Part shown: piece after piece, positions 1-12,004 of the stretch | Layout of the letters: every line of letters starts with the position of its first letter | How positions within the stretch are numbered: position 1 is the first letter of the stretch | Source: Demequina flava | Lineage (GTDB): Bacteria; Actinomycetota; Actinomycetes; Actinomycetales; Demequinaceae | NCBI RefSeq assembly: GCF_000975035.1 | Contig: NZ_BBRA01000001.1 | Location: 1-64,000, forward strand | Direction: 5' to 3' | DNA length: 64,000 bases | The notes under the pieces: generated by a model | The model's database searches: none | Seen by the model: the letters and a program-made list of their open reading frames with translations, nothing else | Told to the model about the DNA's origin: nothing | Position numbers and translations under genes: made by a program

Positions 1-314
1 CCTGCTGACTCACCTTGTCAAATCGCCGTATTTGGCTTCATTCGACATGATCTCGTCAGCGGGATCTCTACTCTACACCCTCAGGCGCGCCGCAGCGAAC
101 CCAAGTTCGTGGAGTGAGAGTGGCTGTCAATCAAGCTCTTCGTCGGGACCATTTCTGATCTTGTCCGAAGCGCTTCCGTCGTTGGCAGCGAGGAATACAT
201 TACGGCTCCCGGGACACCGCGTCAAATCGTGATTTGTCCGGGCGTGTCGCAGGTTTTGACCGGCATCTCGCCTGGTAAACCAGCATATAGCCTCCGGTTC
301 GTGCGGTCGTCGCG
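1..314 (-). other. Non-coding stretch downstream of tyrS; promoter-rich, no gene seen
   Basis: No open frame here has a convincing product. Read on the minus strand, the stretch holds a good promoter at 197-225 and further TTGACA hexamers at 125-130 and 16-21; the last would have its -10 beyond the window edge. A TAGAGT hexamer at 70-75 could be another -10. Stacked leftward promoters downstream of tyrS suggest a strongly expressed transcript starting just outside the window. An rRNA operon is one possibility, but no rRNA sequence is visible here. Confidence 0.5.
197..225 (-). promoter_or_regulatory. Candidate sigma70-type promoter pointing left
   Basis: On the minus strand TTGACG (220-225) and TAATGT (197-202) are separated by 17 bases, close to the vegetative consensus with ideal spacing. 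It lies past the tyrS stop, so it cannot serve tyrS and should drive something to the left. Confidence 0.5.
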
Positions 315-1577
315 TCAAACGACGCGCAACATTCCTACAGATTTTTTTCCACGGCGCAGGACAGTCCACCCGCCGGCCAGGCTTGCAACGTCGCCGAGTG
401 TCGTCTCGAGCTGGTCAACCTTGGCGTTGTTGAGGTACGCGCCGCCGTCCTGGACTGCCCGGCGCGCATCGGACTTTGACTTCACAATCCCTGCCAGCAC
501 GAGCGCATCAACCACAGTCGTGTCGCTGGGAGCTTCCACTCCCCCAAGCTCCTGAGCGCAACCGGCCAAGGTGCGCTCATCGAGCCCCTCAAGTTCTGCG
601 CGACCGAAGAGAGCCTGCGAGGCCTGAACAACAGCATCGGCCGCTGCGGCCCCGTGTACCAACGCGGTGACGTCCCACGCGAGCGTGCGCTGCGCTTCAC
701 GCTTGAAAGGCTCGGTTTCCACCTTGCGCTCCAGCTCTTCAATCTCCTCGCGCGTGCGGAAGGTGAAGATCTTGGCGAAGCGGATCACATCGGCATCGTC
801 GGTGTTGATCCAGAACTGGTAGAAGGCGTAAGGGCTCATCATGTCCGGGGCCAGCCACACGGCCCCGCCCTCGGTCTTGCCGAACTTGGTGCCGTCGGCC
901 TTCGTGATCAGCGGCGTCGTCATGGCGTGTACCGCTTCGCCCTCAGCCTTGCGGATGAGCTCCACGCCCGACAGCAGGTTGCCCCACTGGTCGTTGCCTC
1001 CTGTTTGGAGAGTGCAGCCGTGACGCCGGTAGAGTTCGAGGAAGTCATTGCCCTGGAGCACTTGGTAACTGAATTCGGTGAACGAGATTCCTTCGTCGCT
1101 TGCGAGCCGCCGCGCGACCGTGTCCTTCGCGATCATGGTGCCGAGCCGGAAGTGCTTGCCGACTTCGCGCAACATGTCGATCGCAGTCAGGTCTCCGGTC
1201 CAGTCAAGGTTGTTGACCATCTGGGCGGCGTTGTCGCCATCGAAGTCAAGGAATCGTGAGATCTGGGAGCGCAGACGCTCGACCCATTCGGCCACGGTGT
1301 CCTTGGTGTTCATGACGCGCTCGCCGGACATGCGCGGGTCGCCGATCATTCCCGTCGCGCCGCCCACGAGGGGAAGGACGCGGTGGCCGGCCTGCTGCAA
1401 GTGGCGCAAAAGCACGAGCTGGACCAGGTGGCCGTGGTGCAGGCTCGGTGCTGTGGGGTCGAATCCGCAGTACACAGTGATGGGGCCGCTCGCGAGCGAC
1501 TCTCCCAACTCGTCTTGTCCGGTGGTCTGCGCGATCAGCCCGCGCCAAGCGAGTTCGTCAAGAATGTCCGTAGTCAT
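315..1577 (-). CDS. tyrS: Tyrosyl-tRNA synthetase
   Basis: Class I aminoacyl-tRNA synthetase that charges tRNA-Tyr in the cytosol. The protein is 420 aa from the chosen ATG at 1577, normal for bacterial TyrS. The class I HIGH box appears as HHGH in the N-terminal part, KFGKT stands in place of KMSKS, and the C-terminus carries an S4-like RNA-binding domain ending RRGKKSVGMLRVV. An in-frame ATG 12 bases further upstream is possible; MTTDILDELAWRGL is the typical family start. No clear Shine-Dalgarno precedes it, but a CACAAT hexamer lies a few bases upstream, so the message may be leaderless or nearly so. It stands alone on this strand. Confidence 0.96.
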   Translation of the reverse strand: MTTDILDELAWRGLIAQTTGQDELGESLASGPITVYCGFDPTAPSLHHGHLVQLVLLRHLQQAGHRVLPLVGGATGMIGDPRMSGERVMNTKDTVAEWVERLRSQISRFLDFDGDNAAQMVNNLDWTGDLTAIDMLREVGKHFRLGTMIAKDTVARRLASDEGISFTEFSYQVLQGNDFLELYRRHGCTLQTGGNDQWGNLLSGVELIRKAEGEAVHAMTTPLITKADGTKFGKTEGGAVWLAPDMMSPYAFYQFWINTDDADVIRFAKIFTFRTREEIEELERKVETEPFKREAQRTLAWDVTALVHGAAAADAVVQASQALFGRAELEGLDERTLAGCAQELGGVEAPSDTTVVDALVLAGIVKSKSDARRAVQDGGAYLNNAKVDQLETTLGDVASLAGGWTVLRRGKKSVGMLRVV

Positions 1578-1770
1578 GATGCTCGCCATTGTGCCAGCAG
1601 TCGCGCCGCAGCGGCGCAAGCTTGTGCCTGCCGCACGGGGCTGAAGAAGAGAGGTCGCTGGACGCGCGGGCTACAGACGCGGATCGGTGCTGAGGGGTTG
1701 GACACCTAGGAGGGGTCCGACCGACACGGTTGGCGGCGCGTCCAGCGACACTTCGACGGTAGGCGGCACG

Positions 1771-1790
1771 ATCTGAGAGCCATCTCAGAT
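1771..1790 (-). terminator. Hairpin after the kinase-like gene
   Basis: ATCTGAGA and TCTCAGAT form an 8-bp perfect stem around a 4-base loop, 16 bases past the stop of the kinase-like gene and upstream of tyrS. There is no clear U-tract, so termination is likely but unproven. Confidence 0.45.
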
Positions 1791-1806
1791 TGTTCACGAG
1801 AAACCG

Positions 1807-2457
1807 TTACAACTCTGTGAGATGGACCGTGCCATGAAGGCTCAGGTCGGCAGCTTCGCGCGTCTTATCCGACGCAAAATGTTCCCGCTCCGAGTCCATC
1901 CACGTGAGCCATTCGCTCCGCATCGCTTCACCATCGCGTTCGATGCCTCGCTCGAGGCGCACGTCATCGGGCGCTTCGATCCAGACCAGGACACTGGCGC
2001 GTTCGCGCGCAGCCACCCGCCCCACCCCGACACCCTCGATGATCAGATACGGGCGTGGCGGCACCTCAATGCGGTGAGTGCGTTCGCTGCGGTGCCAGTC
2101 CCACATGCGGAAGCCCCCGCGTTGCCCTCGCGACAGCGGATCTAGAACCTGATCCACCAGCACCTGGTCGAGGACGGGTAGCCCCGACCACCCCTCGTAC
2201 ATGTCGTCCCCGTGCAGCGTATGAACGGGAGCGCTATCAGGCAACGGGTTGACGGGATCGAACTGGCCAGCACCCGCCGAAGCGACACCGCCCAGTGCGT
2301 TGGCGAGACGCCCAGCCAGGGTCGTCTTGCCCGAGCCCGCTGGGCCATCGATCAGCACGACGCGCGTGCCACCCGGGAGCGCACGAGCCGCCGAGACAAG
2401 ATCGACGAGGTCACGGATGGAACTGACAGTCACGCGCTCAGGGTACGGCAGGTGCAT
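1807..2457 (-). CDS. Uridine kinase-like P-loop NTPase
   Basis: A 216 aa ATP-binding protein with a Walker A motif GPAGSGKTT (about residues 38-46), followed by a segment resembling uridine/phosphoribulokinase-family small kinases (HGDDMYEGWSGL, then IIEGVGVGR and a charged lid region). The likely activity is phosphorylation of a nucleoside or similar small molecule, but the substrate cannot be read from sequence. It lies 27 bases downstream of the enolase-superfamily gene on the same strand and could be cotranscribed with it. The ATG at 2457 has no good ribosome site; a GTG at 2433 is an alternative. Members are often annotated simply as ATP-binding protein. Confidence 0.7.
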   Translation of the reverse strand: MHLPYPERVTVSSIRDLVDLVSAARALPGGTRVVLIDGPAGSGKTTLAGRLANALGGVASAGAGQFDPVNPLPDSAPVHTLHGDDMYEGWSGLPVLDQVLVDQVLDPLSRGQRGGFRMWDWHRSERTHRIEVPPRPYLIIEGVGVGRVAARERASVLVWIEAPDDVRLERGIERDGEAMRSEWLTWMDSEREHFASDKTREAADLSLHGTVHLTEL

Positions 2458-2459
2458 CC

Positions 2460-2478
2460 GGCCGATGCTGTGGTCACC
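2460..2478 (+). repeat. Intergenic copy of the GGCCGATGCT motif, long form
   Basis: GGCCGATGCTGTGGTCACC sits in the 27-base gap between the enolase-superfamily gene and the kinase-like gene. The same 19 bases recur as the left side of the hairpin at 30866-30900. Confidence 0.7.
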
Positions 2479-2484
2479 TCAGAC

Positions 2485-3615
2485 TCACGCCACCTGAAGG
2501 TGGCGGGCTCCGACCTCGAACTCAGCCACGGCATCGGCCTGAGGCTCTTCACACAGGCCTGCAAACGTCGGCACGGCGATGCGCCCGTTCTCGATCACAA
2601 ACGGCGTGGTGAGATCGCGCTCATAGAATCGGCTCGACGCGGAGATGTCGCCGGGGAGCGTGAAGCCAGGCAGCCCGGCCAAAGCCGCGTTGGCTCCGCG
2701 TGCTAAGCCCGTCTCGAGCATGCCGCCGCACCACACCGCAATCCCGGCTGCACGCGCGACATCGTGAATGCGGCGGGCCTCGAGGTATCCGCCCACACGC
2801 GATGGCTTGATGTTGATGACGGCTGCAGCACCCAACGCGATGGCGTCGGCAGCGCCCTCGGCGGACACGACCGACTCGTCGAGACACATCGGTGTGGACA
2901 TGACCCTCGCGAGTTCGGCGTGCTGGCGCATGTCCGCCTCCCCCAGCGGCTGCTCGATCAGCAACAGGCCGAACGCGTCGAGGCGGCTCAGGTGCGCGGC
3001 GTCAACCAAGGTGTACGCAGCATTGGCGTCCACCTGGAGCGGGATGTCGGGGTGTGCTTCACGCACGGCCGCGACGGGTTCCGTGTCCCATCCGGGTTGA
3101 ATCTTCAGCTTGATTCGCTGGTATCCCTCGTCGACGTAGCCGGACACCACATCAAGCAACTGCGGGATAGAGTCCTGGATGCCCACCGAGACCCCGGAGG
3201 CCACCGAGCGTGCCGTGACGCCCAGGTACTGCGCGAAAGACGTGCGAGTGGCCTTGAGTTGTGCGTCGAGCACGGCAGATTCAATCGCAGCCTTCGCCAT
3301 GCGGTGGCCCACGATTGGAGCGAGATGTTCGCCGACCGTCTCAGCGCTCAGAAGGTCCAGGCTCTGGGCGTCCATGAGGCGAGGGAGCAGGAAGCGTTCA
3401 ATCACATCGACGGCGCCCGAGGCGTACTCCTCCGAATAGACGGGCTCAGCCAGCGCGCCGCACTCGCCCCATCCGGTGACTTCCCCGGCCTCGGTGCGGG
3501 CTGCGACCTCGACGGCCACAACGGTCCGCGCGCGCTGCGTAGAAAAGGACGTCGTAAACGGGGTTACGAGCGGTATCCGCAGTTCGTGAAGTGTCACGTG
3601 GTCGATCTGCATCAT
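2485..3615 (-). CDS. Enolase-superfamily N-succinyl-amino-acid racemase / o-succinylbenzoate synthase
   Basis: A 376 aa member of the MLE/OSBS subgroup. The TIM-barrel acid-base residues are visible: K169 and K171 (KLKI), metal ligands D196 (VDAN), E221 (EQP) and D246 (DES), and K270 (NIKPSR) on the other face. Family members either make o-succinylbenzoate for menaquinone or racemise N-succinyl amino acids, and many do both. No other men genes are near. Instead it overlaps the GNAT gene by ATGA, and that gene overlaps an M20 peptidase, which matches the known racemase pathway neighbourhood. Start at ATG 3615, with GGAGG just upstream. Confidence 0.85.
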   Translation of the reverse strand: MMQIDHVTLHELRIPLVTPFTTSFSTQRARTVVAVEVAARTEAGEVTGWGECGALAEPVYSEEYASGAVDVIERFLLPRLMDAQSLDLLSAETVGEHLAPIVGHRMAKAAIESAVLDAQLKATRTSFAQYLGVTARSVASGVSVGIQDSIPQLLDVVSGYVDEGYQRIKLKIQPGWDTEPVAAVREAHPDIPLQVDANAAYTLVDAAHLSRLDAFGLLLIEQPLGEADMRQHAELARVMSTPMCLDESVVSAEGAADAIALGAAAVINIKPSRVGGYLEARRIHDVARAAGIAVWCGGMLETGLARGANAALAGLPGFTLPGDISASSRFYERDLTTPFVIENGRIAVPTFAGLCEEPQADAVAEFEVGARHLQVA

Positions 3616-4469
3616 GATGCCTCCAAGAGGTAGCGATTGTCGTCGAAACCGACCACGGTCCACCCGTGGCTCAAACGCGGGGCTACGGCATCTCTCACCG
3701 CTAGCCTCCACGCAGTTCCGAGCGCGGGGTCCTGCGCGCGCAAGCGAGCGATGTCGGGTGGGACCGATACCGAGGCCAACCGAGTGGTGGCTACGGGCAC
3801 GAGGGGTACGGGCTCACCGTGGACGCCTGTGGTCAGCAGGGCCGATGCTTGCTCGCCTTCCGTGGCCGGCTTACCCGGGACACGGGGGTGGCCGACGGCG
3901 TCAACACGACGCGACAGGTTCCAGCTCGCGAGCATGCGGTCGCTGCCCTGGCCGGCATTGACGGTGTCCGGCATGTCTCCGTAGAAGTCGACGAGATACT
4001 CGGCGATGTCGACCTGAAGCCGCGTCAGGTTGAAGGCGGCGTTGCGGGCCACCAGCGGATCGAAGGTCCATGTAATGCGTTCAAGCCCACGCGCGAGTGC
4101 CCAGGCGCGCTGATGCATTTTGAGGGCAATACCGATCCCCCGGCGCCCGGAGTCGGGTGCAACGGCCGCGACGTGAGAATGCAGTGCCGTGCCCAAGGGC
4201 TGCGAGAAGTAGCCGACGCACACGCCGATCAGGGACGCCTCGGCAAAAGCGCCTGCAACGTATGCGCCCGCGTGGCGCAGCGCCACCATCATGGGTGCCT
4301 CCACGACTCCCGAGCCCCACATACTCTCGAGCAGCGCGGCGGCGTCGTTGACTTCGCCAGTGTCGAGCTCGCGCACCGTGACACCAGCGCGATCTGCGGC
4401 CTCGGCCGCGTCCTGCGCGGCGTCGCTCACCGTGACAGGGGCCGATGCTGGCGTGGGTTGGCCCGTCAC
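3612..4469 (-). CDS. Large GNAT-family acyltransferase (COG3375-like)
   Basis: A 285 aa protein using a GTG start at 4469 that overlaps the stop of the upstream peptidase as GTGA. It has a GNAT core (GVCVGYFS strand, then APDSGRRGIGIALKMHQRAWA, the acetyl-CoA pyrophosphate loop R/Q-x-x-G-x-G/A type) and a long C-terminal extension, so it is much larger than an ordinary 150-170 aa GNAT. Large GNATs of this type are characteristically encoded next to N-succinyl-amino-acid racemases. The inferred role is N-succinylation of D-amino acids from succinyl-CoA. The acyl donor is not shown by the sequence. Confidence 0.75.
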   Translation of the reverse strand: MTGQPTPASAPVTVSDAAQDAAEAADRAGVTVRELDTGEVNDAAALLESMWGSGVVEAPMMVALRHAGAYVAGAFAEASLIGVCVGYFSQPLGTALHSHVAAVAPDSGRRGIGIALKMHQRAWALARGLERITWTFDPLVARNAAFNLTRLQVDIAEYLVDFYGDMPDTVNAGQGSDRMLASWNLSRRVDAVGHPRVPGKPATEGEQASALLTTGVHGEPVPLVPVATTRLASVSVPPDIARLRAQDPALGTAWRLAVRDAVAPRLSHGWTVVGFDDNRYLLEAS

Positions 4470-5617
4470 GAGGTACCCAAGATGTCGTCGATCAGCAGCG
4501 CGACGAGCGCGGTGCGGTGCGGAACATGGGCGATGTCGACATGCTCGTCCTCTGCGTGTGCGCCGCCCCCGACGCCTCCGAGTCCGTCGAGCGTAGGGAT
4601 GCCGAGGCCAGCAGTGAAGTTTCCATCGGACGCTCCGCCTACCGAGCACTCGTCGAGATCTTGAATGCCCGCCGCGGGGGCCAGTCGGACGGCGCGCTCG
4701 AACAGCGGATACGCCAGTGCGCGCTCGAGCGGAGGTCTGTTGATACCGCCTGCGACGCTCACGCTGGCTCCCTCGAGGTGGGGTGTCAGCGTCTGCATTA
4801 GCCCGTCGACCCTGGCGAGCTCTTGTGACGTGCGTGCCCGGACGTCCACGTCGAAAGAGGCATGGGCGGGAACGGTGTTGGTCGTGGTGCCGATCGAGCC
4901 GCGCGTGGGGACAACTGACGTGCCAGCCCCCGTGCCGTTGAGCCTCGCGACGGCCTGCAGTTGAAGAGCGAGTTCGACACCTGCGTTGATGCCGTTCTCG
5001 GGCTCCAAGCCTGCATGCGCAGCACGGCCGGTCGCTGCGACCGTGTAGATACTCGTGCCCTTGCGTTCGGTCTTGAGTGCTCCGCCGGGGCCCGAGGCCT
5101 CGAAAACGAGCACGGCATCGGCGTCCCGCGCCTCATCCTCGAGCAAGGACCGTGACGTCGTGGACCCAACTTCCTCGTCCCCGGTGACGAGCAACGTGAT
5201 CCCAGCCACGGCATCGGCCCCGCTGCGTTGGGCAAGCGCCGCCACGGCATGGGCCGCCTGCACCAAGCCGATGGCCATGTCGAAGCATCCGGGGCCCGTG
5301 AGCACGCCGTCGCGGACTTCGAACGGGTGGGTCGCGAGGGTGCCGTGGGGCCACACAGTGTCGTGGTGCCCCAGCAGAACGATGCGCGCGGGACCGCCGA
5401 GGCGCCAACGCAGGTGGGTGACTCCATCGATGACGATGCGCTCGGGCTCGCTCGGGAGGCTGGCCTGAGCGAGGATCCCGCCAAGGACATCGGCGACCAC
5501 CTCTGCGCTGCGCGCATTCGCGACGAGGTCATCCGACGGGGATTCGCACTCGATGATCCGCTGCGCATCCTCCAGCATCGCTGGCAGACGGGCGGCGGCG
5601 TCATCGAGGAGGGTCAC
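4466..5617 (-). CDS. M20-family metallopeptidase (carboxypeptidase G2 / ArgE-like)
   Basis: A 383 aa di-zinc amidohydrolase. Visible landmarks are H84-x-D86 (GHHDTV), metal Asp at D113 (CFDMAIG), catalytic and metal Glu E148/E149 (GDEEVGS), and a late His in the C-terminal catalytic part (GGAHAEDEH). The canonical lysine of DMKGG is replaced by Ala, a common variant. It is first in a three-gene overlapping unit with the GNAT and the racemase-like gene, which suggests removal of the N-succinyl group from L-amino acids. Acetylornithine deacetylase is unlikely because argJ makes that step redundant. Confidence 0.78.
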   Translation of the reverse strand: MTLLDDAAARLPAMLEDAQRIIECESPSDDLVANARSAEVVADVLGGILAQASLPSEPERIVIDGVTHLRWRLGGPARIVLLGHHDTVWPHGTLATHPFEVRDGVLTGPGCFDMAIGLVQAAHAVAALAQRSGADAVAGITLLVTGDEEVGSTTSRSLLEDEARDADAVLVFEASGPGGALKTERKGTSIYTVAATGRAAHAGLEPENGINAGVELALQLQAVARLNGTGAGTSVVPTRGSIGTTTNTVPAHASFDVDVRARTSQELARVDGLMQTLTPHLEGASVSVAGGINRPPLERALAYPLFERAVRLAPAAGIQDLDECSVGGASDGNFTAGLGIPTLDGLGGVGGGAHAEDEHVDIAHVPHRTALVALLIDDILGTS

Positions 5618-5692
5618 CCCGCCATCGTGTCAGAAGACACGTGACGGCGGTGTTTCGCGCGCGGGGCCGGCGTGAACTGGCGGTAATGCTAG

Positions 5693-8330
<2,638 letters not shown>

Positions 8331-8383
8331 GTTGTGTCTCCTTGTGAATCGTGTGTCGTTGTGTCGTAGTTCTAAATCGTGTT

Positions 8384-8398
8384 GCCGGCCGGGCCGGC
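8384..8398 (-). terminator. GC-rich inverted repeat between argR and argG
   Basis: GCCGGCCGGGCCGGC can fold as a short stem (GCCGG/CCGGC) downstream of argR. It lacks a U-tract. It may separate the argC-R transcript from argGH, but this is weak. Confidence 0.25.
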
Positions 8399-8431
8399 GT
8401 GTCTCAGAGAGGTCGTGTCACGAAGGGGGCG

Positions 8432-8929
8432 TTACGAGCGCTCGTGCCCGCCTCCGACGGCTCGCTCCAAAAAGCGTCGCGCCAGGCGTAGGCCGCCCTC
8501 GGGATCGCGAGTAATGACCATGATCGTGTCGTCACCGCCCACCGTGCCGAGAATGTCCTCGTCATCGTGCTGATCGATCGCGCTTGCGAGGTACTGCGCA
8601 GCCCCGGACGGGGTGCGCAGGACTGTGAGGTTGGCAGACCCGTCCGCGGTCAGCAGCAATTCGCCGCACAGCCGCGTGAGTCGCTGATCCGTGTCTTCCG
8701 ACGCGCTCAGTGAATCAGTGGTGGCGTACACATGTGCACCGCCGAGCCCACGTACCTTGACCGCGCCAATATCCACGAGATCGCGCGACAATGTTGCCTG
8801 CGTCACCGCAATCCCTTGGCCCTCCAAGCGCAATGCCAACTCACCCTGCGAGTGAATCGACTCCGACTCGATGAGTCGGCGAATCAGCGCCTGACGCGCG
8901 GCCTTGGTGGCGGGGATGGTCTGCGTCAT
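8432..8929 (-). CDS. argR: Arginine repressor
   Basis: A 165 aa ArgR/AhrC-family regulator: an N-terminal winged helix (ALIRRLIESESIHSQGELALRLEGQGIAVTQATLSRDLVDIGAVKVR) and a C-terminal oligomerisation and arginine-binding domain with the GTVGGDDTIMVI segment. ATG at 8929 starts 2 bases after the argF stop, which rules out the longer frame upstream. It is the expected ligand-sensing regulator of the ARG box found at argC, so the operon should be autoregulated. Confidence 0.95.
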   Translation of the reverse strand: MTQTIPATKAARQALIRRLIESESIHSQGELALRLEGQGIAVTQATLSRDLVDIGAVKVRGLGGAHVYATTDSLSASEDTDQRLTRLCGELLLTADGSANLTVLRTPSGAAQYLASAIDQHDDEDILGTVGGDDTIMVITRDPEGGLRLARRFLERAVGGGHERS

Positions 8930-8931
8930 CG

Positions 8932-9861
8932 TCACTGCTCCACCAACCAGGTCAGCAGTGCCTTCTGCGCGTGCAGGCGGTATTCGGCCTCGAGCCACAC
9001 GATCGACTGGTCGCCGTCAATGGCCGATGCTGAAATTTCCTTGCCGCGGTACGCGGGCAGGCAGTGGATCACCTGAGCGCCAGGGGCGGCGAGCTGGAGC
9101 GACGTGTCGTTGACCTGGAAAGCGAGGAAAGCCTGCTCGCGAGCGGTCTTCTCGCCCTCGTCACCCATGGATACCCAAGTGTCCGTCGCGATGACGTCGG
9201 CGGCGTGGACGGCCTCATCGTGCTCGTGGGTGATGGTGATCGAGCCGCCTGTCTGCGCTGCGATCTCGGTCGCCCTCGCGATGACCTCCGCATCGGGCAG
9301 GTATCCCTCGGGAGTACCGATGCGCACGTGCATGCCTGCCGTCGCACCGCCCAGGAGGTAGGACTGCGCCATGTTGTTGGCGCCGTCACCGATGTACGCG
9401 AAGTCCAGGCCGGAAAGCGCGCCCACTCCCCCGCGTTCGTCGGCGATAGCAGCAAAGTCAGCGAGGATCTGGCACGGGTGGAACGAGTCGGTGAGCGCGT
9501 TCACGACAGGCACCGACGAGTGCGCCGCCATCTCTTCGATGCGGTCGTGGCCGAAAGTACGCCACACGACGGCGCTCACCATGCGCTCAAGCACCTTCGC
9601 GGTGTCGGAAATCGACTCGCCGCGACCCATCTGCGAACTCGCGGCATCGATGACCAGCGGATAGCCGCCAAGTTCCGCGATGCCAGCGCTGAATGACACG
9701 CGGGTGCGCGTTGAGTGCTTATCGAAAATGACCGCCACTGCCTGCGGACCCTCAAAGGGTCGGTGCATGAACCGGTCGTGGCGCATGGCTAGCGCCAGCG
9801 TGAGTACCTCACGCTGCTCGGCCGGTGTCAGGTCGTCGTCACGCAGGAAGTGGCGGGTCAT
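8932..9861 (-). CDS. argF: Ornithine carbamoyltransferase
   Basis: Makes citrulline from ornithine and carbamoyl phosphate. It is 309 aa with the carbamoyl-phosphate loop STRTRVSF, the FHPCQ motif (DSFHPCQILADF) and the C-terminal HCLPAYRG ornithine-binding motif. The start region reads GGTGATGACC, so either GTG 9864 or ATG 9861 is possible; both overlap the argD stop, so translation is coupled. Confidence 0.97.
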   Translation of the reverse strand: MTRHFLRDDDLTPAEQREVLTLALAMRHDRFMHRPFEGPQAVAVIFDKHSTRTRVSFSAGIAELGGYPLVIDAASSQMGRGESISDTAKVLERMVSAVVWRTFGHDRIEEMAAHSSVPVVNALTDSFHPCQILADFAAIADERGGVGALSGLDFAYIGDGANNMAQSYLLGGATAGMHVRIGTPEGYLPDAEVIARATEIAAQTGGSITITHEHDEAVHAADVIATDTWVSMGDEGEKTAREQAFLAFQVNDTSLQLAAPGAQVIHCLPAYRGKEISASAIDGDQSIVWLEAEYRLHAQKALLTWLVEQ

Positions 9862-11090
9862 CACCGTCCCCCGTCTTGGGTTAGGGGGTTCGCGGCGAGG
9901 TGGCCGGCGAACCAGTCAAGGAAGGAGTCCGCCTCGGGGACGGACAATGTCAGTGCAGGCACCAAACGGATGGTGTCTGGCGATGGCGGGTTCACGATGA
10001 AACCAGCGTCGATTGCAGATGCCGCGATGGCGGGCGCCTGGGGCGATGCCAGGCCAATTGCCAGCATCAGGCCCTCACCGCGGACCTCAACCACGCCGTC
10101 AAGCTGCTCAAGGCGCTCGGTCAGGTGCGCGCCAACGTTCTTGGCGTTGGCAAGCAGCTGCTCGTCCTCAATAGCGTCCAAGGTCGCCAAGGCCGTAGCC
10201 GCGCCCATGGGGTTTCCGCCGAACGTGGTGCCGTGTTCGCCCTTGCCCAGCAGGTGCCCGGCGCGTTCGCCATAGGCCACAACGGCGCCGATGGGGAAGC
10301 CTCCGCCCAGTCCCTTGGCCAGCGTCATGACGTCCGGCTTCACGCCGTACAGCTGGTGCGCAAACCAGGCACCGGTACGTGCGACGCCCGTCTGTACCTC
10401 GTCGAGGATGAGCAGCGCGCCTGCACTGGTAGTGAGTTCGCGCGCCAGCGTGAGGAACTCGTGAGTCAACGGCTGCACGCCGGCCTCGCCCTGAATGGGC
10501 TCGGCGATGATTGCGGCGAGGTCGTCGCCTGCCTGGGCGACTGCGGCTTTGAGCGCTTCCTGGTCGTTTGCAGGAAGAAACACCACGCCACCCGGCATCG
10601 GTGCGAACTGCTCGCGGATGGCCGGCTTGTGAGTCATGGCCAACGCACCCATCGTGCGGCCGTGGAAGCCGCCCTCGAACGCGATGATGGTGCCGCGTCC
10701 AGTCTTGCGCGCCATCTTGAAGGCGGCCTCGTTGGCCTCCGCGCCGGAGTTCGAGAAGAACACGCGCGAGCCTTCGGGCGCGTCTGCCAACTGGAGCAGA
10801 CGTTCGGCGAGCGCCACCTGTGGCGCCGTCGCGAAGAAGTTCGACACGTGGGCCAGCGTTGCGGCCTGTTCGGTGAGCGCCTTCACCCACGCGGGGTGGC
10901 CGTGGCCAAGCGCATTGACGGCAATGCCACCGAGAAGATCAAGGTAGCGGTTGCCGTCGGCATCCCAGACGTAGCTTCCTTCACCGCGCTCGAGCATGCG
11001 CATCGGCATGCCGTACGTGCCCATGAGGGCGTGCTCGTAGCGCTCGAGGCCCGCGGTACCGGCGGGTGCGGTGGTCTGTGCGTCGCTCAT
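9861..11090 (-). CDS. argD: Acetylornithine aminotransferase
   Basis: PLP-dependent class III aminotransferase converting N-acetylglutamate semialdehyde to N-acetylornithine. About 409 aa, with the [12 protein letters not shown] cofactor segment, the Schiff-base lysine in [11 protein letters not shown], and GGNPM later. ATG at 11090 overlaps the argB stop as ATGA; the in-frame GTG two codons upstream is less likely. Confidence 0.97.
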   Translation of the reverse strand: MSDAQTTAPAGTAGLERYEHALMGTYGMPMRMLERGEGSYVWDADGNRYLDLLGGIAVNALGHGHPAWVKALTEQAATLAHVSNFFATAPQVALAERLLQLADAPEGSRVFFSNSGAEANEAAFKMARKTGRGTIIAFEGGFHGRTMGALAMTHKPAIREQFAPMPGGVVFLPANDQEALKAAVAQAGDDLAAIIAEPIQGEAGVQPLTHEFLTLARELTTSAGALLILDEVQTGVARTGAWFAHQLYGVKPDVMTLAKGLGGGFPIGAVVAYGERAGHLLGKGEHGTTFGGNPMGAATALATLDAIEDEQLLANAKNVGAHLTERLEQLDGVVEVRGEGLMLAIGLASPQAPAIAASAIDAGFIVNPPSPDTIRLVPALTLSVPEADSFLDWFAGHLAANPLTQDGGR

Positions 11091-12004
11091 GCCCACAGCT
11101 CCGTGTCATCCGGGCGCACCATGGTGCCGATTCCGCGGGTCGTAAAGATCTCGGTCAACAGCGAGTGCGGCTCGCGGCCGTCAATGATGTGGGCCTGTGC
11201 CACACCACCGCGCACGGCGCGGAGGCAACCTTCCATCTTGGGCACCATGCCTGATGCGAGCGAGGGCAGCATCTTCTCGACGTCGGAGGCGTGAATCCGG
11301 CGCACCAGCGACTCGGGGTCGGGCCAGTTGGCGTACAGGCCCTCCACGTCGGTGAGCATGACGAGTTTGCGGGCGCGCAGTGCCACAGCGATAGCGGCAG
11401 CCGCGGTGTCCGCGTTTACGTTGAGAACCGTGGTGGGGTCCTCCATGTCAGGAGCGACAGTGGACACGACGGGGATACGACCAGCCGTGATGATGTCCTC
11501 GATCGCGGCGGGGTTGACTTTGACGACGTCACCGACGAGGCCGACGTCGACCTTTTCGCCGTCGACGGTCGCCTTGCGGCGCTTGGCCTGCAAGAGGCCT
11601 GCGTCTTCACCGGAGAGGCCGACCGCGAGCGGGCCGTGATCATTGATGAGGCCCACCAGTTCGCGCGACACAGAGCCGGTCAGCACCATGCGGACCACGT
11701 CCATCGCCTCGGGGGTCGTGACGCGCAGTCCACCTCGGAACTCGGACTCGATACCGAGCTTGCCCAGCATCTCCGAGATCTGCGGACCGCCACCATGCAC
11801 GACGACGGGATGCAGCCCCAGCAGGCGCAAGTGGACGATGTCCTGGGCGAAAGCAGCCTTGAGGTTCTCGTCGATCATGGCGTTGCCGCCGTACTTCACG
11901 ACGACCGTGGCGCCCTTAAAGTTCTCAATCCAGGGCATGGCGTCGATGAGGACGCCCACCTTCTGGTGAGGGGTCATGTCGGGATATTCGATGTCTGTGC
12001 TCAT
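11087..12004 (-). CDS. argB: Acetylglutamate kinase
   Basis: Phosphorylates N-acetylglutamate, the usual feedback point of the pathway. It is 305 aa, with VVKYGGNAM near the N-terminus, [10 protein letters not shown] and the C-terminal [13 protein letters not shown] region. An N-terminal extension of about 25 residues before the kinase core fits arginine-sensitive hexameric NAGKs. It overlaps argJ by ATGA. Confidence 0.97.
   Translation of the reverse strand: MSTDIEYPDMTPHQKVGVLIDAMPWIENFKGATVVVKYGGNAMIDENLKAAFAQDIVHLRLLGLHPVVVHGGGPQISEMLGKLGIESEFRGGLRVTTPEAMDVVRMVLTGSVSRELVGLINDHGPLAVGLSGEDAGLLQAKRRKATVDGEKVDVGLVGDVVKVNPAAIEDIITAGRIPVVSTVAPDMEDPTTVLNVNADTAAAAIAVALRARKLVMLTDVEGLYANWPDPESLVRRIHASDVEKMLPSLASGMVPKMEGCLRAVRGGVAQAHIIDGREPHSLLTEIFTTRGIGTMVRPDDTELWA

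Noticed and set aside
4466-5617. The M20 gene as acetylornithine deacetylase (argE) of the arginine cluster
   Set aside because: argJ supplies the cyclic acetyl-transfer route, and the gene overlaps the GNAT/racemase genes rather than argH.
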